Below, piece by piece: positions 33,999-41,571 of a stretch of 41,571 nucleotides of DNA. Position 1 is the first letter of the stretch; each line of letters opens with the position of its first letter. Made by a program: the position numbers and the translations under genes. Source of the DNA: an uncultured bacterium (lineage in GTDB: Bacteria; Actinomycetota; Coriobacteriia; Coriobacteriales; Coriobacteriaceae); the NCBI GenBank assembly GCA_905214435.1, contig CAJMMA010000013.1:1-41571 (forward strand), in the 5' to 3' direction. The notes under the pieces were generated by a model. The model was not told the DNA's origin, did no database searches, and worked only from the letters and a program-made list of their open reading frames with translations.

Positions 33999-34829
33999 AT
34001 GGGTTGCGAGCACGCACAGGCCGCCGGCGGACAAACAACGCCGTCGCAATTTGAAGAGAATACGCTATCGGAGGTCAAGCGCGTTATCGCCGTGCTTTCC
34101 GGCAAGGGCGGTGTCGGCAAGTCGTTTGTCACCGGCGCCATCGCAACCGAGCTTGCCCGTCACGGCCACAAGGTCGGCGTCCTCGATGCCGACATCACCG
34201 GTCCCTCTATCCCCAAGATGTTCGGTATGAGCGGACGCCACGTCCATGCCCTTGGCAACCTTATGCTGCCCGAAATCTCCGAGCACGGCGTCAAGGTCAT
34301 GAGCTCCAACCTGCTGCTCCAAAACGAGACCGACCCCGTCCTTTGGCGCGGTCCGGTCATCGCCGGCGCCATCAGGCAGTTCTGGAGCGAGACCTCGTGG
34401 GGCCCCATCGACTACCTGCTGGTCGACATGCCTCCGGGAACGGGCGATGTCGCGCTCACCGTCTTCCAGTCGCTGCCCGTCGACGGCATCGTCATCGTCA
34501 CGAGCCCGCAGGATCTGGTCTCGATGATCGTCGCCAAGGCGGTCAACATGGCCGAGAAGATGAACGTTCCCATTTTGGGCATTGTCGAGAACATGAGCTA
34601 TATCGAATGCCCCGATTGCGGCAAGAAGATCGAGGTCTTCGGCAAGAGCAAGCTGCCCGAGGTCGCCGAGCGCTACAACCTCGATATCTTGGGTCAGCTT
34701 CCCATTAATCCGTCACTCGCCGAGGCCTGCGATAAGGGCGAGGTTGAGACCGCGCTGCCCGATGGCATGCTGCCCAAGGCCGTCACTGCCGTCGAGGCCA
34801 TTGCCCCGCACGAGACCGACGAGGCCTAA
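33999..34829 (+). CDS. mrp: Mrp/ApbC-type iron-sulfur carrier ATPase
   Basis: 276-residue cytoplasmic P-loop ATPase that carries or inserts Fe-S clusters. The deviant Walker A GKGGVGKS is at residues 35-42, followed by LDADITGPSIPKMFG and VDMPPGTGDVAL. CPDC near residue 205 is the CxxC that bridges a cluster between two subunits. There is one extra Cys at position 3. The start at 33999 has AAAGGAG 6 nt upstream; a longer frame from 33942 begins inside the proposed promoter. It abuts the following flavoprotein gene. Confidence 0.9.
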   Translation: MGCEHAQAAGGQTTPSQFEENTLSEVKRVIAVLSGKGGVGKSFVTGAIATELARHGHKVGVLDADITGPSIPKMFGMSGRHVHALGNLMLPEISEHGVKVMSSNLLLQNETDPVLWRGPVIAGAIRQFWSETSWGPIDYLLVDMPPGTGDVALTVFQSLPVDGIVIVTSPQDLVSMIVAKAVNMAEKMNVPILGIVENMSYIECPDCGKKIEVFGKSKLPEVAERYNLDILGQLPINPSLAEACDKGEVETALPDGMLPKAVTAVEAIAPHETDEA

Positions 34830-36101
34830 GTGAACACGAACGCCTTCTATGACGTCCTGGTAATCGGCGGCGGGGCCTCGGGTCTCGCCGCCGCCATTAC
34901 GGCCGCACGCGCTGGCAAAAGCGTCTGCATCGTTGAGCGCGATGTCGCGTGCGGCCTTAAACTCCTTGCGACCGGCAACGGCCGCTGCAATCTCTCAAAC
35001 GAATCGATTGATCCTCAGCGGTACAACCACCCTGCTTTCGTCGAATCCGTCATGGGCCCCCAGCCCGAACGAGAGCTTACGGGCTTCTTCTCCTCGCTGG
35101 GCATCATGACAACCTCCGAGGAAGGCCGGCTGTACCCGCGCTCCCTTCGCGCCGAATCGGTGCGCGACGCGCTTCTCAGCGTTTGCGACCGCCTAGGTAT
35201 CACCTTAGTCTGCGGAGCCAACGTTGCCTCGGCGCACAAAGCTTCCGAAGGCTGGGCACTCCAAATAGACCGTCCAGCGCGGGCACTCAAGGCAAAAAAG
35301 CACGACGACCGAAAATCGGAGCTCCGCTCGCTTCGGAAAGCGCTCGCCGATGTCCCTCGCAAGAACGAGGCCCTGCAGGCACATGCCGTAATTATCGCCA
35401 CGGGCGGCAACCCCACCGGTATCGCCGATACGTTTAGCCTCCCCCTCACTTCGCTGCGCCCCATCCTCTGCCCCGTATCGGCAACGGTCGTTGGCGATCG
35501 GACGGCATTCAAGACGTTGGATGGCCTGCGCGTCCGTGCCCGCTTGACGCTCGCCCGCAATCATAATGAGCTCTGGCACGAAGACGGTGAAGTGCTGTTT
35601 CGAACCTTCGGTATCTCGGGTGTCGCTGTCTTCAACCTCTCTCGTCGTATCCAGCACGGCGATACGATCCTGCTCGACGTTTTCCCCGACCTCTCCAAAG
35701 ACGAGTTGCTCGATATCCTCAACCGGCGCGTTGAGCTGTTCGGTGACTTTTCACCCCGCGATCCCCGTTGGCTCGACGGCATGCTCGCCCCGCAACTCTC
35801 CCGCGTCGTCTGCACAGCGTTCGAGCAGTGCCATCCAGGCTCCAACGATGTCATCCACCTGGTCTCGATCCTCAAGCACTTTAAGTTGCTCGTCGAGGGA
35901 ACAGCCGAGGAGCGCTCAGCGCAGGTCACGCGTGGTGGCGTATCTGTCAAGAGTATCTCAACACCCAGCCTACGCGCGCGCAGCGTTGTCGACGCTCCGC
36001 TTTACGTTTGCGGTGAAGCGCTCGACATCGACGCCGATTGCGGAGGCTTTAACCTTGCGTGGGCCTGGATCTCGGGCATTCGCGCTGCAAGCAGCCTGTA
36101 G
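34830..36101 (+). CDS. HI0933/BaiN-like FAD-dependent oxidoreductase
   Basis: 423-residue flavoprotein. The FAD-binding motif VIGGGASGLAAAITAARAGK starts at about residue 11, with the family stretch LATGNGRCNLSNE near 46-58 and a C-terminal GEALDIDADCGGFNLAWAWISG that closes the FAD site. It belongs to the HI0933 family (COG2081). One gut member, BaiN, has been linked to bile-acid 7-dehydroxylation, but most are of unknown function and this one lacks other bai genes nearby. The start is GTG directly after the mrp TAA, with GAGG in the mrp end. Confidence 0.85.
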   Translation: MNTNAFYDVLVIGGGASGLAAAITAARAGKSVCIVERDVACGLKLLATGNGRCNLSNESIDPQRYNHPAFVESVMGPQPERELTGFFSSLGIMTTSEEGRLYPRSLRAESVRDALLSVCDRLGITLVCGANVASAHKASEGWALQIDRPARALKAKKHDDRKSELRSLRKALADVPRKNEALQAHAVIIATGGNPTGIADTFSLPLTSLRPILCPVSATVVGDRTAFKTLDGLRVRARLTLARNHNELWHEDGEVLFRTFGISGVAVFNLSRRIQHGDTILLDVFPDLSKDELLDILNRRVELFGDFSPRDPRWLDGMLAPQLSRVVCTAFEQCHPGSNDVIHLVSILKHFKLLVEGTAEERSAQVTRGGVSVKSISTPSLRARSVVDAPLYVCGEALDIDADCGGFNLAWAWISGIRAASSL

Positions 36102-36111
36102 CCGCGCAGTC

Positions 36112-36117
36112 TATAAT
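36112..36117 (+). promoter_or_regulatory. consensus -10 box before the COG2509-like gene
   Basis: Perfect TATAAT, 10 nt past the previous stop codon, with no good -35 box. Its transcript would begin near 36124 and include the terminator hairpin at 36132-36155 in its leader. Confidence 0.4.
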
Positions 36118-36131
36118 CAAAAACACATTCG

Positions 36132-36155
36132 GGCCGTCTGGGATACCGGACGGCC
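36132..36155 (+). terminator. terminator of mrp and the BaiN-like gene
   Basis: Ten-pair stem (36132-36141 with 36146-36155, one G-U pair) closed by a GATA tetraloop and followed by TCTTTCTT. It also lies in the leader of the next gene. Confidence 0.85.
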
Positions 36156-36181
36156 TCTTTCTTGCCTCTAAGGAGACCTCG

Positions 36182-37822
36182 ATGATCGAAATCACCCAAG
36201 TCAACGCGTCGCTCGATGAAGCCGGCGATGAAAATGCCTGCCTCATTGTTGGCAAGCGAGTCGCCAAGCGCGTCCTACGTTGCAAGGACTCCGAGATCAA
36301 GTCCATCGAGCTCCACCGCAAGTCAATCGACGCTCGCAAAAAACGAGACGTCCATTTTATCCTGAGCTTTCGTGTTGAGCTGACTAGTCCCCACCTCGAG
36401 CGAGAAGCGGTCGACAGCGTTGCCGAGCGTGACCGTTCGCGCGTACGCGCGATAGAAGACGATGAGCCTTCATTCCCCTCCCCCGCCTCCGATGCGCCTC
36501 AAGAACGCCCTGTCGTTGTCGGCGCCGGATGCGCCGGCCTTTTCGCTGCGCTTACGCTCGCCGAAGCAGGTCTTAAGCCCTTGCTCATCGAGCGCGGCGA
36601 CCCGGCATTTCGCCGCTCGCAGGCGATCGACCTCTTTCTAAAGGAGCGCATCCTCGACCCCGAGAGCAATATCCAGTTTGGCCTGGGCGGCGCGGGAACC
36701 TTCTCGGACGGCAAACTCAATACGGGAACCAAAAATCCCGCCCATCGCCTTATCCTCGAAACCTTCGTCGAGGCGGGCGCGCCCCGCGATATTCTGTGGG
36801 ATGCCAAGCCGCACATTGGCTCCGACATCCTTCCCACGGTCGTCACCGCTATATCCCAGCGCATCGAGCAGCTCGGAGGTGTCGTCCGCTATCGAACGAA
36901 GCTCGTCGACATTCGCATCGACGCGTCTGGCGCCATCACCGGTATTGATGTCCAATCGTCCCAAGACGCCGCTTGCGAGCCAATCGAGACAAAGCACCTC
37001 ATCCTCGCCTGCGGGCATTCTGCTCGCGATATTTTTGAGCTCCTTAAGGGCCACAACGTGGCCCTCGCACAAAAGACCTTTGCCATGGGCGTTCGCATCG
37101 AGCATCCGCAGCGCGACATCGACCGAGTCCAATACGGAGCCTCGGCGGGACATCCTGCCCTCGGAGCAGCCCCTTACAAGCTCGTCGCCCATCTTCCCAA
37201 CGGCCGCAGCGTGTTCTCGTTTTGCATGTGCCCCGGCGGGCAGGTTGTCGCCGCCTCTTCCGAGCAGGGCCACCTGTGCGTCAACGGCGCCAGTCTCAAT
37301 GCCCGCGACGGACGCAATGCAAATGCCGCCCTGCTCGTTAACGTCACGCCAGAGGACCTTCCCAACGATGACCCACTCGCCGGCATCGAGCTCCAGCGCG
37401 CCTGCGAGGCGGCCGCCTACCGCCTGGGCGGTTCCAACTGGAACGCACCGGCACAGCTCGTCGGAGATTTCCTCGCAGGACGCGCCAGCAAGGCGCCCGG
37501 AAAGGTAAAGCCCACCTATCCGCTCGGTGTGACCTGGACGGCAATTGACGAAGCCCTGCCGCAGCATATCGTCGAGTCGCTCCGCCTGGGACTTCCCCTA
37601 CTCGGAAAAAAGCTACGAGGCTACGACCGCCCCGACGCCGTTCTTACCGGCGTGGAGACTCGTTCGAGCTCACCGGTCACTGTCACCCGAGACCGAACGT
37701 GCCATGCCGTGTCGACCCCGGGCCTCTATCCTTGTGGTGAGGGAGCTGGATATGCCGGCGGCATCATGAGCGCGGCCACCGACGGCATCCGTTGTGCCGA
37801 AGCCCTGATCGCAGACCTCTAA
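36182..37822 (+). CDS. FAD-dependent oxidoreductase, COG2509-like
   Basis: 546-residue flavoprotein. Residues 1-90 form a small N-terminal alpha/beta region rich in charged residues (RKKRDVHFILSF) that is typical of this uncharacterised dehydrogenase family. The dinucleotide motif VVVGAGCAGLFAALTLAEAG begins near 112. FGLGGAGTFSDGKLNTGTK near 200 is a strong family marker, and YPCGEGAGYAGGIMSAATDG lies at the C-terminus. Function is unknown. The ATG at 36182 has AAGGAG 6 nt upstream; the long upstream frame is not used. Confidence 0.85.
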   Translation: MIEITQVNASLDEAGDENACLIVGKRVAKRVLRCKDSEIKSIELHRKSIDARKKRDVHFILSFRVELTSPHLEREAVDSVAERDRSRVRAIEDDEPSFPSPASDAPQERPVVVGAGCAGLFAALTLAEAGLKPLLIERGDPAFRRSQAIDLFLKERILDPESNIQFGLGGAGTFSDGKLNTGTKNPAHRLILETFVEAGAPRDILWDAKPHIGSDILPTVVTAISQRIEQLGGVVRYRTKLVDIRIDASGAITGIDVQSSQDAACEPIETKHLILACGHSARDIFELLKGHNVALAQKTFAMGVRIEHPQRDIDRVQYGASAGHPALGAAPYKLVAHLPNGRSVFSFCMCPGGQVVAASSEQGHLCVNGASLNARDGRNANAALLVNVTPEDLPNDDPLAGIELQRACEAAAYRLGGSNWNAPAQLVGDFLAGRASKAPGKVKPTYPLGVTWTAIDEALPQHIVESLRLGLPLLGKKLRGYDRPDAVLTGVETRSSSPVTVTRDRTCHAVSTPGLYPCGEGAGYAGGIMSAATDGIRCAEALIADL

Positions 37823-37849
37823 CGCACGAATTCCAGCGCGCAAAAGACA

Positions 37850-37883
37850 CAGGCCCCAAGCTCCACAGGGAACTCGGGGCCTG
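37850..37883. terminator. bidirectional terminator between COG2509-like gene and uvrB
   Basis: CAGGCCCC/GGGGCCTG (8 bp) continues inward with AG/CT and TCC/GGA past two mismatches, around an ACAG loop. The minus strand then reads TGTCTTTTG and the plus strand TTCACTATTTCTT. It separates two convergent genes. Confidence 0.75.
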
Positions 37884-37887
37884 TTCA

Positions 37888-40128
37888 CTATTTCTTAAAC
37901 CGTGCACCCTGGCGTCTTCTGCCCGATGCGAACGTGGAACCCTTGCGGGCCTGCGAACGTAAGCGCTCAATCGTCTCGTCCTCAGACGCACCCTCGAGCA
38001 TCGCCCGAATCTGAACGACGGCATCGCGCAGGCGCGCCGCCTCCTCAAAGTCCATGGCGGCAGAAGCGTTACGCATATCCTCTTCCATGGTTTCGACGAT
38101 CCGCACAAGCTCGTCATGCGGCAGTTCTTCCAACTGCTCCGCAAGTGTCTGCTCGGGCGCCACCGTTTCCGGCACGCCACCCTCGCCCGACTCATCGGGC
38201 GTATAGAATGCGCCATGTCCAAGAGAGTCGCCCTTCGAGCGCCCCTTGGAACCCACGGTTTTTTCGGCCTCGGCAATAAAACTTGAGATGTCGTTGATGG
38301 CCTTGCGCACCGTCTTGGGCACAATGCCATGCTCTTCGTTATATGCCATCTGAATCTCGCGACGGCGCTGCGTCTCCTCGATGGCCTCTTTCATCGAATC
38401 GGTCACAACGTCCGCATACATGATGACTTCGCCATCGGCGTTACGGGCCGCGCGGCCAATCGTCTGAATCAGCGAACGGCGGTTGCGCAAGAAGCCTTCC
38501 TTATCGGCATCGAGAATTGCCACCAGTGAGACCTCGGGAAGGTCTAGGCCCTCGCGAAGCAGGTTGATGCCAACGAGAACATCGATCTTGCCCTCGCGCA
38601 GCGTTCGCAGGATCTCGACACGGTCCATCGTCGCTGTATCGGAGTGCATGTAATTGACCTTAATGCCGGCATCAAGCAGATGGTCGGTCAGGTCCTCGGC
38701 CATGCGCTTGGTGAGCGTGGTCACCAGCACGCGCTCCTTGCGGGCAACGCGCTCGCGAATCTCGTCCTCAAGATCGTCAATCTGCCCACGAACCGGACGC
38801 ACATCGATCTTGGGGTCGAGCAGACCGGTTGGACGAATAATCTGCTCAACGTCGTTTTGGCTCACCCGCAGCTCGTAGTCGCCCGGTGTGGCCGAAACAT
38901 AGATAAACTGGGGTATCCTTGCCTCAAACTCATCGAAACGAAGCGGGCGGTTATCGAGTGCCGATGGAAGGCGAAAACCATGCTCCACCAGCGTCACCTT
39001 ACGCGAGCGGTCACCTTCGTGCATGCCGCGAATCTGCGGCACCGTCACATGGCTCTCATCGATGATGCAGAGCATATCCTTGGGAAAGTAATCGATTAGG
39101 GTAAACGGCGGCTCACCCGGCTTGCGACCGTCCAGATGACGCGAGTAGTTCTCGATGCCGTTGCAAAAACCCATCGTCTCGAGCATCTCAAGATCATAAT
39201 CGGTGCGCTGCTGCAGACGCTGCGCCTCGAGCAACTTATCAGTCGCCTTGAGCTCCGCCACGCGCTTCTCGCACTCTTCGCTGATCGATTTCAGAGCCGC
39301 CTTGACCTTCGGCTTCTCGGTCACGTAGTGCGATGCCGGCCATACGGGGATGGCCTCGTACTCACGAAGCATCTCACCGGTAACCTCATCGATCTCGGCA
39401 ATCAGCTCGACCTCGTCGCCAAAGAACTCAAACCGCAACGGATGCTCGGCATAAGGCGGATACACGTCGACAACATCGCCGCGCACGCGGAACGTGCCGC
39501 GCGCCAGGTCATAGTCATTGCGATCATATTGAATGTCGATAAGTGCATGGATAAAGTCATCGCGCTCGAGCGGCACCTTCTTGTCGACGTTTGGAGCCAG
39601 ACCCGCATAGTCCTCAGGAGAGCCAATGCCATAGATACACGAGACCGATGCGACAACGATCACATCGCGTCGAGAGAGCAGTGACGCGGTCGCCTGATGG
39701 CGCAGCATCTCGACCTCTTCGTTAATCGAGGAGTCTTTCTCGATATATGTATCGCTTTGCGGCACATACGCCTCGGGCTGATAGTAGTCGTAGTACGAGA
39801 CAAAGTAGACCACAGCGTTGTTGGGAAAGAACTCTTTGAGCTCGCTCGCAAGCTGAGCGGCGAGCGTTTTATTGGGAGCCATGACCAGCGTCGGCTTCCC
39901 CAGGGCCTCAATAGTCTTAGCCATCGTGAAGGTCTTGCCCGAACCAGTCACGCCCAGCAAAACCTGATAGCGATCTCCGTCCCTCACACCCTGCACAAGC
40001 GACTCAATGGCCTTAGGCTGGGAACCAGCGGGCTCGTATGGAGACACGACCTCAAACGGCACCTCAGAGCCCTCAACGCCAAAACGTTTGAGCTCTCCTC
40101 CAACACGCTCAACTTCAAATTCCGCCAT
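37888..40128 (-). CDS. uvrB: excinuclease ABC subunit B
   Basis: 746-residue helicase-like damage verification subunit of nucleotide excision repair. Walker A GVTGSGKTFT is near residue 59, and the beta-hairpin that clamps DNA (YYDYYQPEAYVP) near 113. Helicase motifs include QTIGRAARN, and the UVR domain that binds UvrC is near 675-710 (AMDFEEAARLRDAV). It is 50-80 residues longer than many UvrB proteins because of an inserted linker before the UVR domain (about 620-665) and a basic tail. TAGGAG lies 5 nt before the ATG. Confidence 0.96.
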   Translation of the reverse strand: MAEFEVERVGGELKRFGVEGSEVPFEVVSPYEPAGSQPKAIESLVQGVRDGDRYQVLLGVTGSGKTFTMAKTIEALGKPTLVMAPNKTLAAQLASELKEFFPNNAVVYFVSYYDYYQPEAYVPQSDTYIEKDSSINEEVEMLRHQATASLLSRRDVIVVASVSCIYGIGSPEDYAGLAPNVDKKVPLERDDFIHALIDIQYDRNDYDLARGTFRVRGDVVDVYPPYAEHPLRFEFFGDEVELIAEIDEVTGEMLREYEAIPVWPASHYVTEKPKVKAALKSISEECEKRVAELKATDKLLEAQRLQQRTDYDLEMLETMGFCNGIENYSRHLDGRKPGEPPFTLIDYFPKDMLCIIDESHVTVPQIRGMHEGDRSRKVTLVEHGFRLPSALDNRPLRFDEFEARIPQFIYVSATPGDYELRVSQNDVEQIIRPTGLLDPKIDVRPVRGQIDDLEDEIRERVARKERVLVTTLTKRMAEDLTDHLLDAGIKVNYMHSDTATMDRVEILRTLREGKIDVLVGINLLREGLDLPEVSLVAILDADKEGFLRNRRSLIQTIGRAARNADGEVIMYADVVTDSMKEAIEETQRRREIQMAYNEEHGIVPKTVRKAINDISSFIAEAEKTVGSKGRSKGDSLGHGAFYTPDESGEGGVPETVAPEQTLAEQLEELPHDELVRIVETMEEDMRNASAAMDFEEAARLRDAVVQIRAMLEGASEDETIERLRSQARKGSTFASGRRRQGARFKK

Positions 40129-40153
40129 GGATACTCCTAACTCATATATCTGC

Positions 40154-40159
40154 AGTATA
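40154..40159 (-). promoter_or_regulatory. possible -10 box for uvrB
   Basis: Minus-strand TATACT 25 nt before the uvrB ATG. The -35 region is not recognisable. Without it, uvrB would be the third gene of a coaE operon. Confidence 0.35.
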
Positions 40160-40179
40160 CGCAGGCGGCAGGCATAGTC

Positions 40180-40761
40180 CTATACGAACCGATCGGGATA
40201 GAGGGTCTTGTAGCGAACCCAGGCATTATTGACACGAATCAGATACGCCTGCGTCTCGGGAAAGGTGATTGCATTATGAAGCGACGTGCTCTGCTGCGCC
40301 CATCCGTCGACATTGCCCATGCCGGCGTTATAGGCGGCAATGGCGCTGTCAGTCGACCCGTTAAAATACGTTAGAAGATACGAAAGATACGCACAGCCAA
40401 ACTCGATGTTCGTAGCGGGATCGTTAAGGTTGTCGGCGGAATACTCGCTACCATCGACAAGACCCTTGGCAATCATATCCTGGGCAGTCTCGGGCATCAG
40501 CTGCATCAATCCCCGAGCGCCTTGATTCGACTCAGCCTCGGGATCCCAATTCGATTCCGACTTTATGACAGCACACACCAGATATGGATCAAGATTGTGC
40601 GAAATGCTCGATTGCTTTACATACGCCTCGTAGTCAATTGGATACAAAGGCTTAAAGAAGGCGGCAGGAGCATACGAGTAGACGAGCGAAATAAAGCCGA
40701 AGACGAGCACAACGGCAAGTGGCGCAACGCGATACCACGTAAAGAAACGTGTCTTAGGCAT
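40180..40761 (-). CDS. membrane-anchored lytic transglycosylase (SLT domain)
   Basis: 193 residues. A single N-terminal membrane segment (about 11-30) is followed by a soluble lytic transglycosylase domain that cleaves peptidoglycan between MurNAc and GlcNAc outside the cell. Catalytic Glu69 lies in IKSESNWDP, followed by GARGLMQLMPETA and AIAAYNAGMGNVDGW, the goose-lysozyme-like motif set. It overlaps coaE by 8 nt (ATGCCTAA) with AAGGAGG inside coaE, so it is translated with it. uvrB follows 51 nt later. Confidence 0.9.
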   Translation of the reverse strand: MPKTRFFTWYRVAPLAVVLVFGFISLVYSYAPAAFFKPLYPIDYEAYVKQSSISHNLDPYLVCAVIKSESNWDPEAESNQGARGLMQLMPETAQDMIAKGLVDGSEYSADNLNDPATNIEFGCAYLSYLLTYFNGSTDSAIAAYNAGMGNVDGWAQQSTSLHNAITFPETQAYLIRVNNAWVRYKTLYPDRFV

Positions 40762-41395
40762 CGGCCTCCTCCTTATCCGTTACATCCCCGAAGCCATGGC
40801 GCACAAGCCATGCGTCCAGTTGTTCAAAGAGCGAATTATCGCCTCCCGCATTATCGATTACCGTCGTAGCGAGATTGCAAAGCGAAGCCTCATCAGGTTG
40901 GCATGCAGAGCGAGCATCAAAATCAGAGGACTCCATACCACGATGAATGGCACGCTCGCGACGAACTGCCAAAGGAGCACTGATAACCAGAATTTCATCA
41001 GCCAGGCCAAAAGCATCCTCAAAACCAGTCGGGGCAGAAACCTCGACAACCGCAAAGGGATAACGGGGGGACGAAACCGTACAACAAACCGGATCGAGAA
41101 TCCTAAGCGAAAGCTGTTCAATGAGAACGGGGTGCACAAGGTCATTGAGCCGTGCGACCGAATCAGGAGAAGCGAAAGCTCGAGAAGCGAGGATGCTGCG
41201 GCGAATGCCGCCCTCCTCATCCAAAATATCCCAGCCAAATTCTTCCGCGAGGGCATTGACGATATCGGAGCCTGGCACATACAGCGATTTGGCAAGCTCG
41301 TCCAGATCGATAAGCATGGCGCCATGAGATTCGAGATAGCGGCAGGCAGTCGACTTACCCGAAGCAATATTGCCCAAGACAAAAACGGTAAACAT
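40754..41395 (-). CDS. coaE: dephospho-CoA kinase
   Basis: 213 residues; it phosphorylates dephospho-CoA in the last step of coenzyme A synthesis. The P-loop GNIASGKST is at residues 8-16, with DLDELAKSLY and the adenine-binding APLAVRRERAIHR further on. The start at 41395 has GGGAGG 5 nt upstream; the frame is open to 41560 but that stretch crosses a terminator and is not coding. The C-terminus is somewhat long and acidic. coaE next to uvrB is an actinobacterial arrangement. Confidence 0.92.
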   Translation of the reverse strand: MFTVFVLGNIASGKSTACRYLESHGAMLIDLDELAKSLYVPGSDIVNALAEEFGWDILDEEGGIRRSILASRAFASPDSVARLNDLVHPVLIEQLSLRILDPVCCTVSSPRYPFAVVEVSAPTGFEDAFGLADEILVISAPLAVRRERAIHRGMESSDFDARSACQPDEASLCNLATTVIDNAGGDNSLFEQLDAWLVRHGFGDVTDKEEADA

Positions 41396-41423
41396 CAAGT
41401 CCTCCCTAACGCCAATGGGAGTT

Positions 41424-41454
41424 ATTATCGCGCAAATACAAAAGAAGGACTCAA
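41424..41454 (-). promoter_or_regulatory. possible promoter of coaE
   Basis: Minus-strand TTGAGT (41449-41454), a 19-nt spacer and GATAAT (41424-41429). The spacing is long. It lies between the strong terminator at 41529-41552 and coaE. Confidence 0.35.
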
Positions 41455-41528
41455 AATACAGCCAAACAGTAAGACAAGCTAAAAGAAGGCGAGTTCTTGT
41501 ATTACAGCTCTTTATAAAACGCAAAAAA

Positions 41529-41552
41529 GGGGGAGGCCGCGAGGCCTCCCCC
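41529..41552 (-). terminator. terminator of the gene beyond the window edge
   Basis: Perfect 10-bp GC stem (41529-41538 with 41543-41552) with a GNRA-like loop and a minus-strand TTTTTT after it. It ends a minus-strand transcript entering from outside the window; a polA-type gene would be a usual neighbour, but that is a guess. Confidence 0.88.
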
Positions 41553-41571
41553 TTCTTCAAGTCATCCGACG

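Noticed and set aside
41396..41560. N-terminal extension of coaE
   Set aside because: The extra 55 residues would cover a strong terminator; the ATG at 41395 has a good ribosome binding site and starts at the family N-terminus.

Overview
The window reads as chromosome of a high-GC, Gram-positive actinobacterium of the class Coriobacteriia. A human-gut Collinsella-like organism is my best guess. The reasons are a GC content near 60 percent by eye, AAGGAG-type ribosome binding sites, Tat-type lipoprotein binding proteins, an LtaS-like enzyme, and a core gene set in actinobacterial order (rapZ-whiA-gap-pgk-tpiA-secG next to uvrC/uvrA/uvrB/coaE). The genus call is inference. I see no tRNA, rRNA, transposase, CRISPR array or phage gene.

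Region 1 (154-6098, minus strand) is a complete oligopeptide ABC transporter operon, transcribed oppA-oppB-oppC-oppD-oppF. Region 2 (6389-11483, minus) holds secG and lower glycolysis: gap, then a pgk-tpiA-gpmI unit. Region 3 (11677-13515, minus) is rapZ-whiA. The yvcK gene that normally sits between these two is absent.

Region 4 (13635-23995, minus) is the most interesting part. It is a nine-gene block that looks like one sialic-acid uptake and breakdown operon. In transcription order it has a Tat lipoprotein binding protein, a permease, an unusual permease-ATPase fusion, a second ATPase, two overlapping carbohydrate-esterase-7-like proteins, an N-acetylneuraminate-lyase-like aldolase, a ROK sugar kinase and NanE. 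The upstream esterase keeps a full Ser-Asp-His triad. The downstream one has Gly in place of the nucleophilic Ser and lacks about 50 residues. An 88-nt near-perfect inverted repeat lies between the aldolase and kinase genes. A nested set of inverted repeats lies upstream of the operon. The block separates uvrC from rapZ, genes that are neighbours in many actinobacteria.

Region 5 (24361-31506, minus) contains ybaK-murJ-uvrC, with start and stop codons almost touching, and uvrA behind a LexA-box-like site. Region 6 (31700-37822) is the only plus-strand block: an LtaS-like membrane sulfatase, an Mrp-type Fe-S carrier ATPase, a HI0933/BaiN-like flavoprotein and a COG2509-like flavoprotein. Region 7 (37888-41395, minus) is coaE, a lytic transglycosylase, then uvrB. 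A strong terminator beyond coaE closes the window.

Functionally, peptides enter through Opp1. Sialic acid or a related sugar probably enters through the Sat/Nan-like transporter, is de-O-acetylated and converted to GlcNAc-6-P. NagA and NagB, needed to reach glycolysis, are not in the window.
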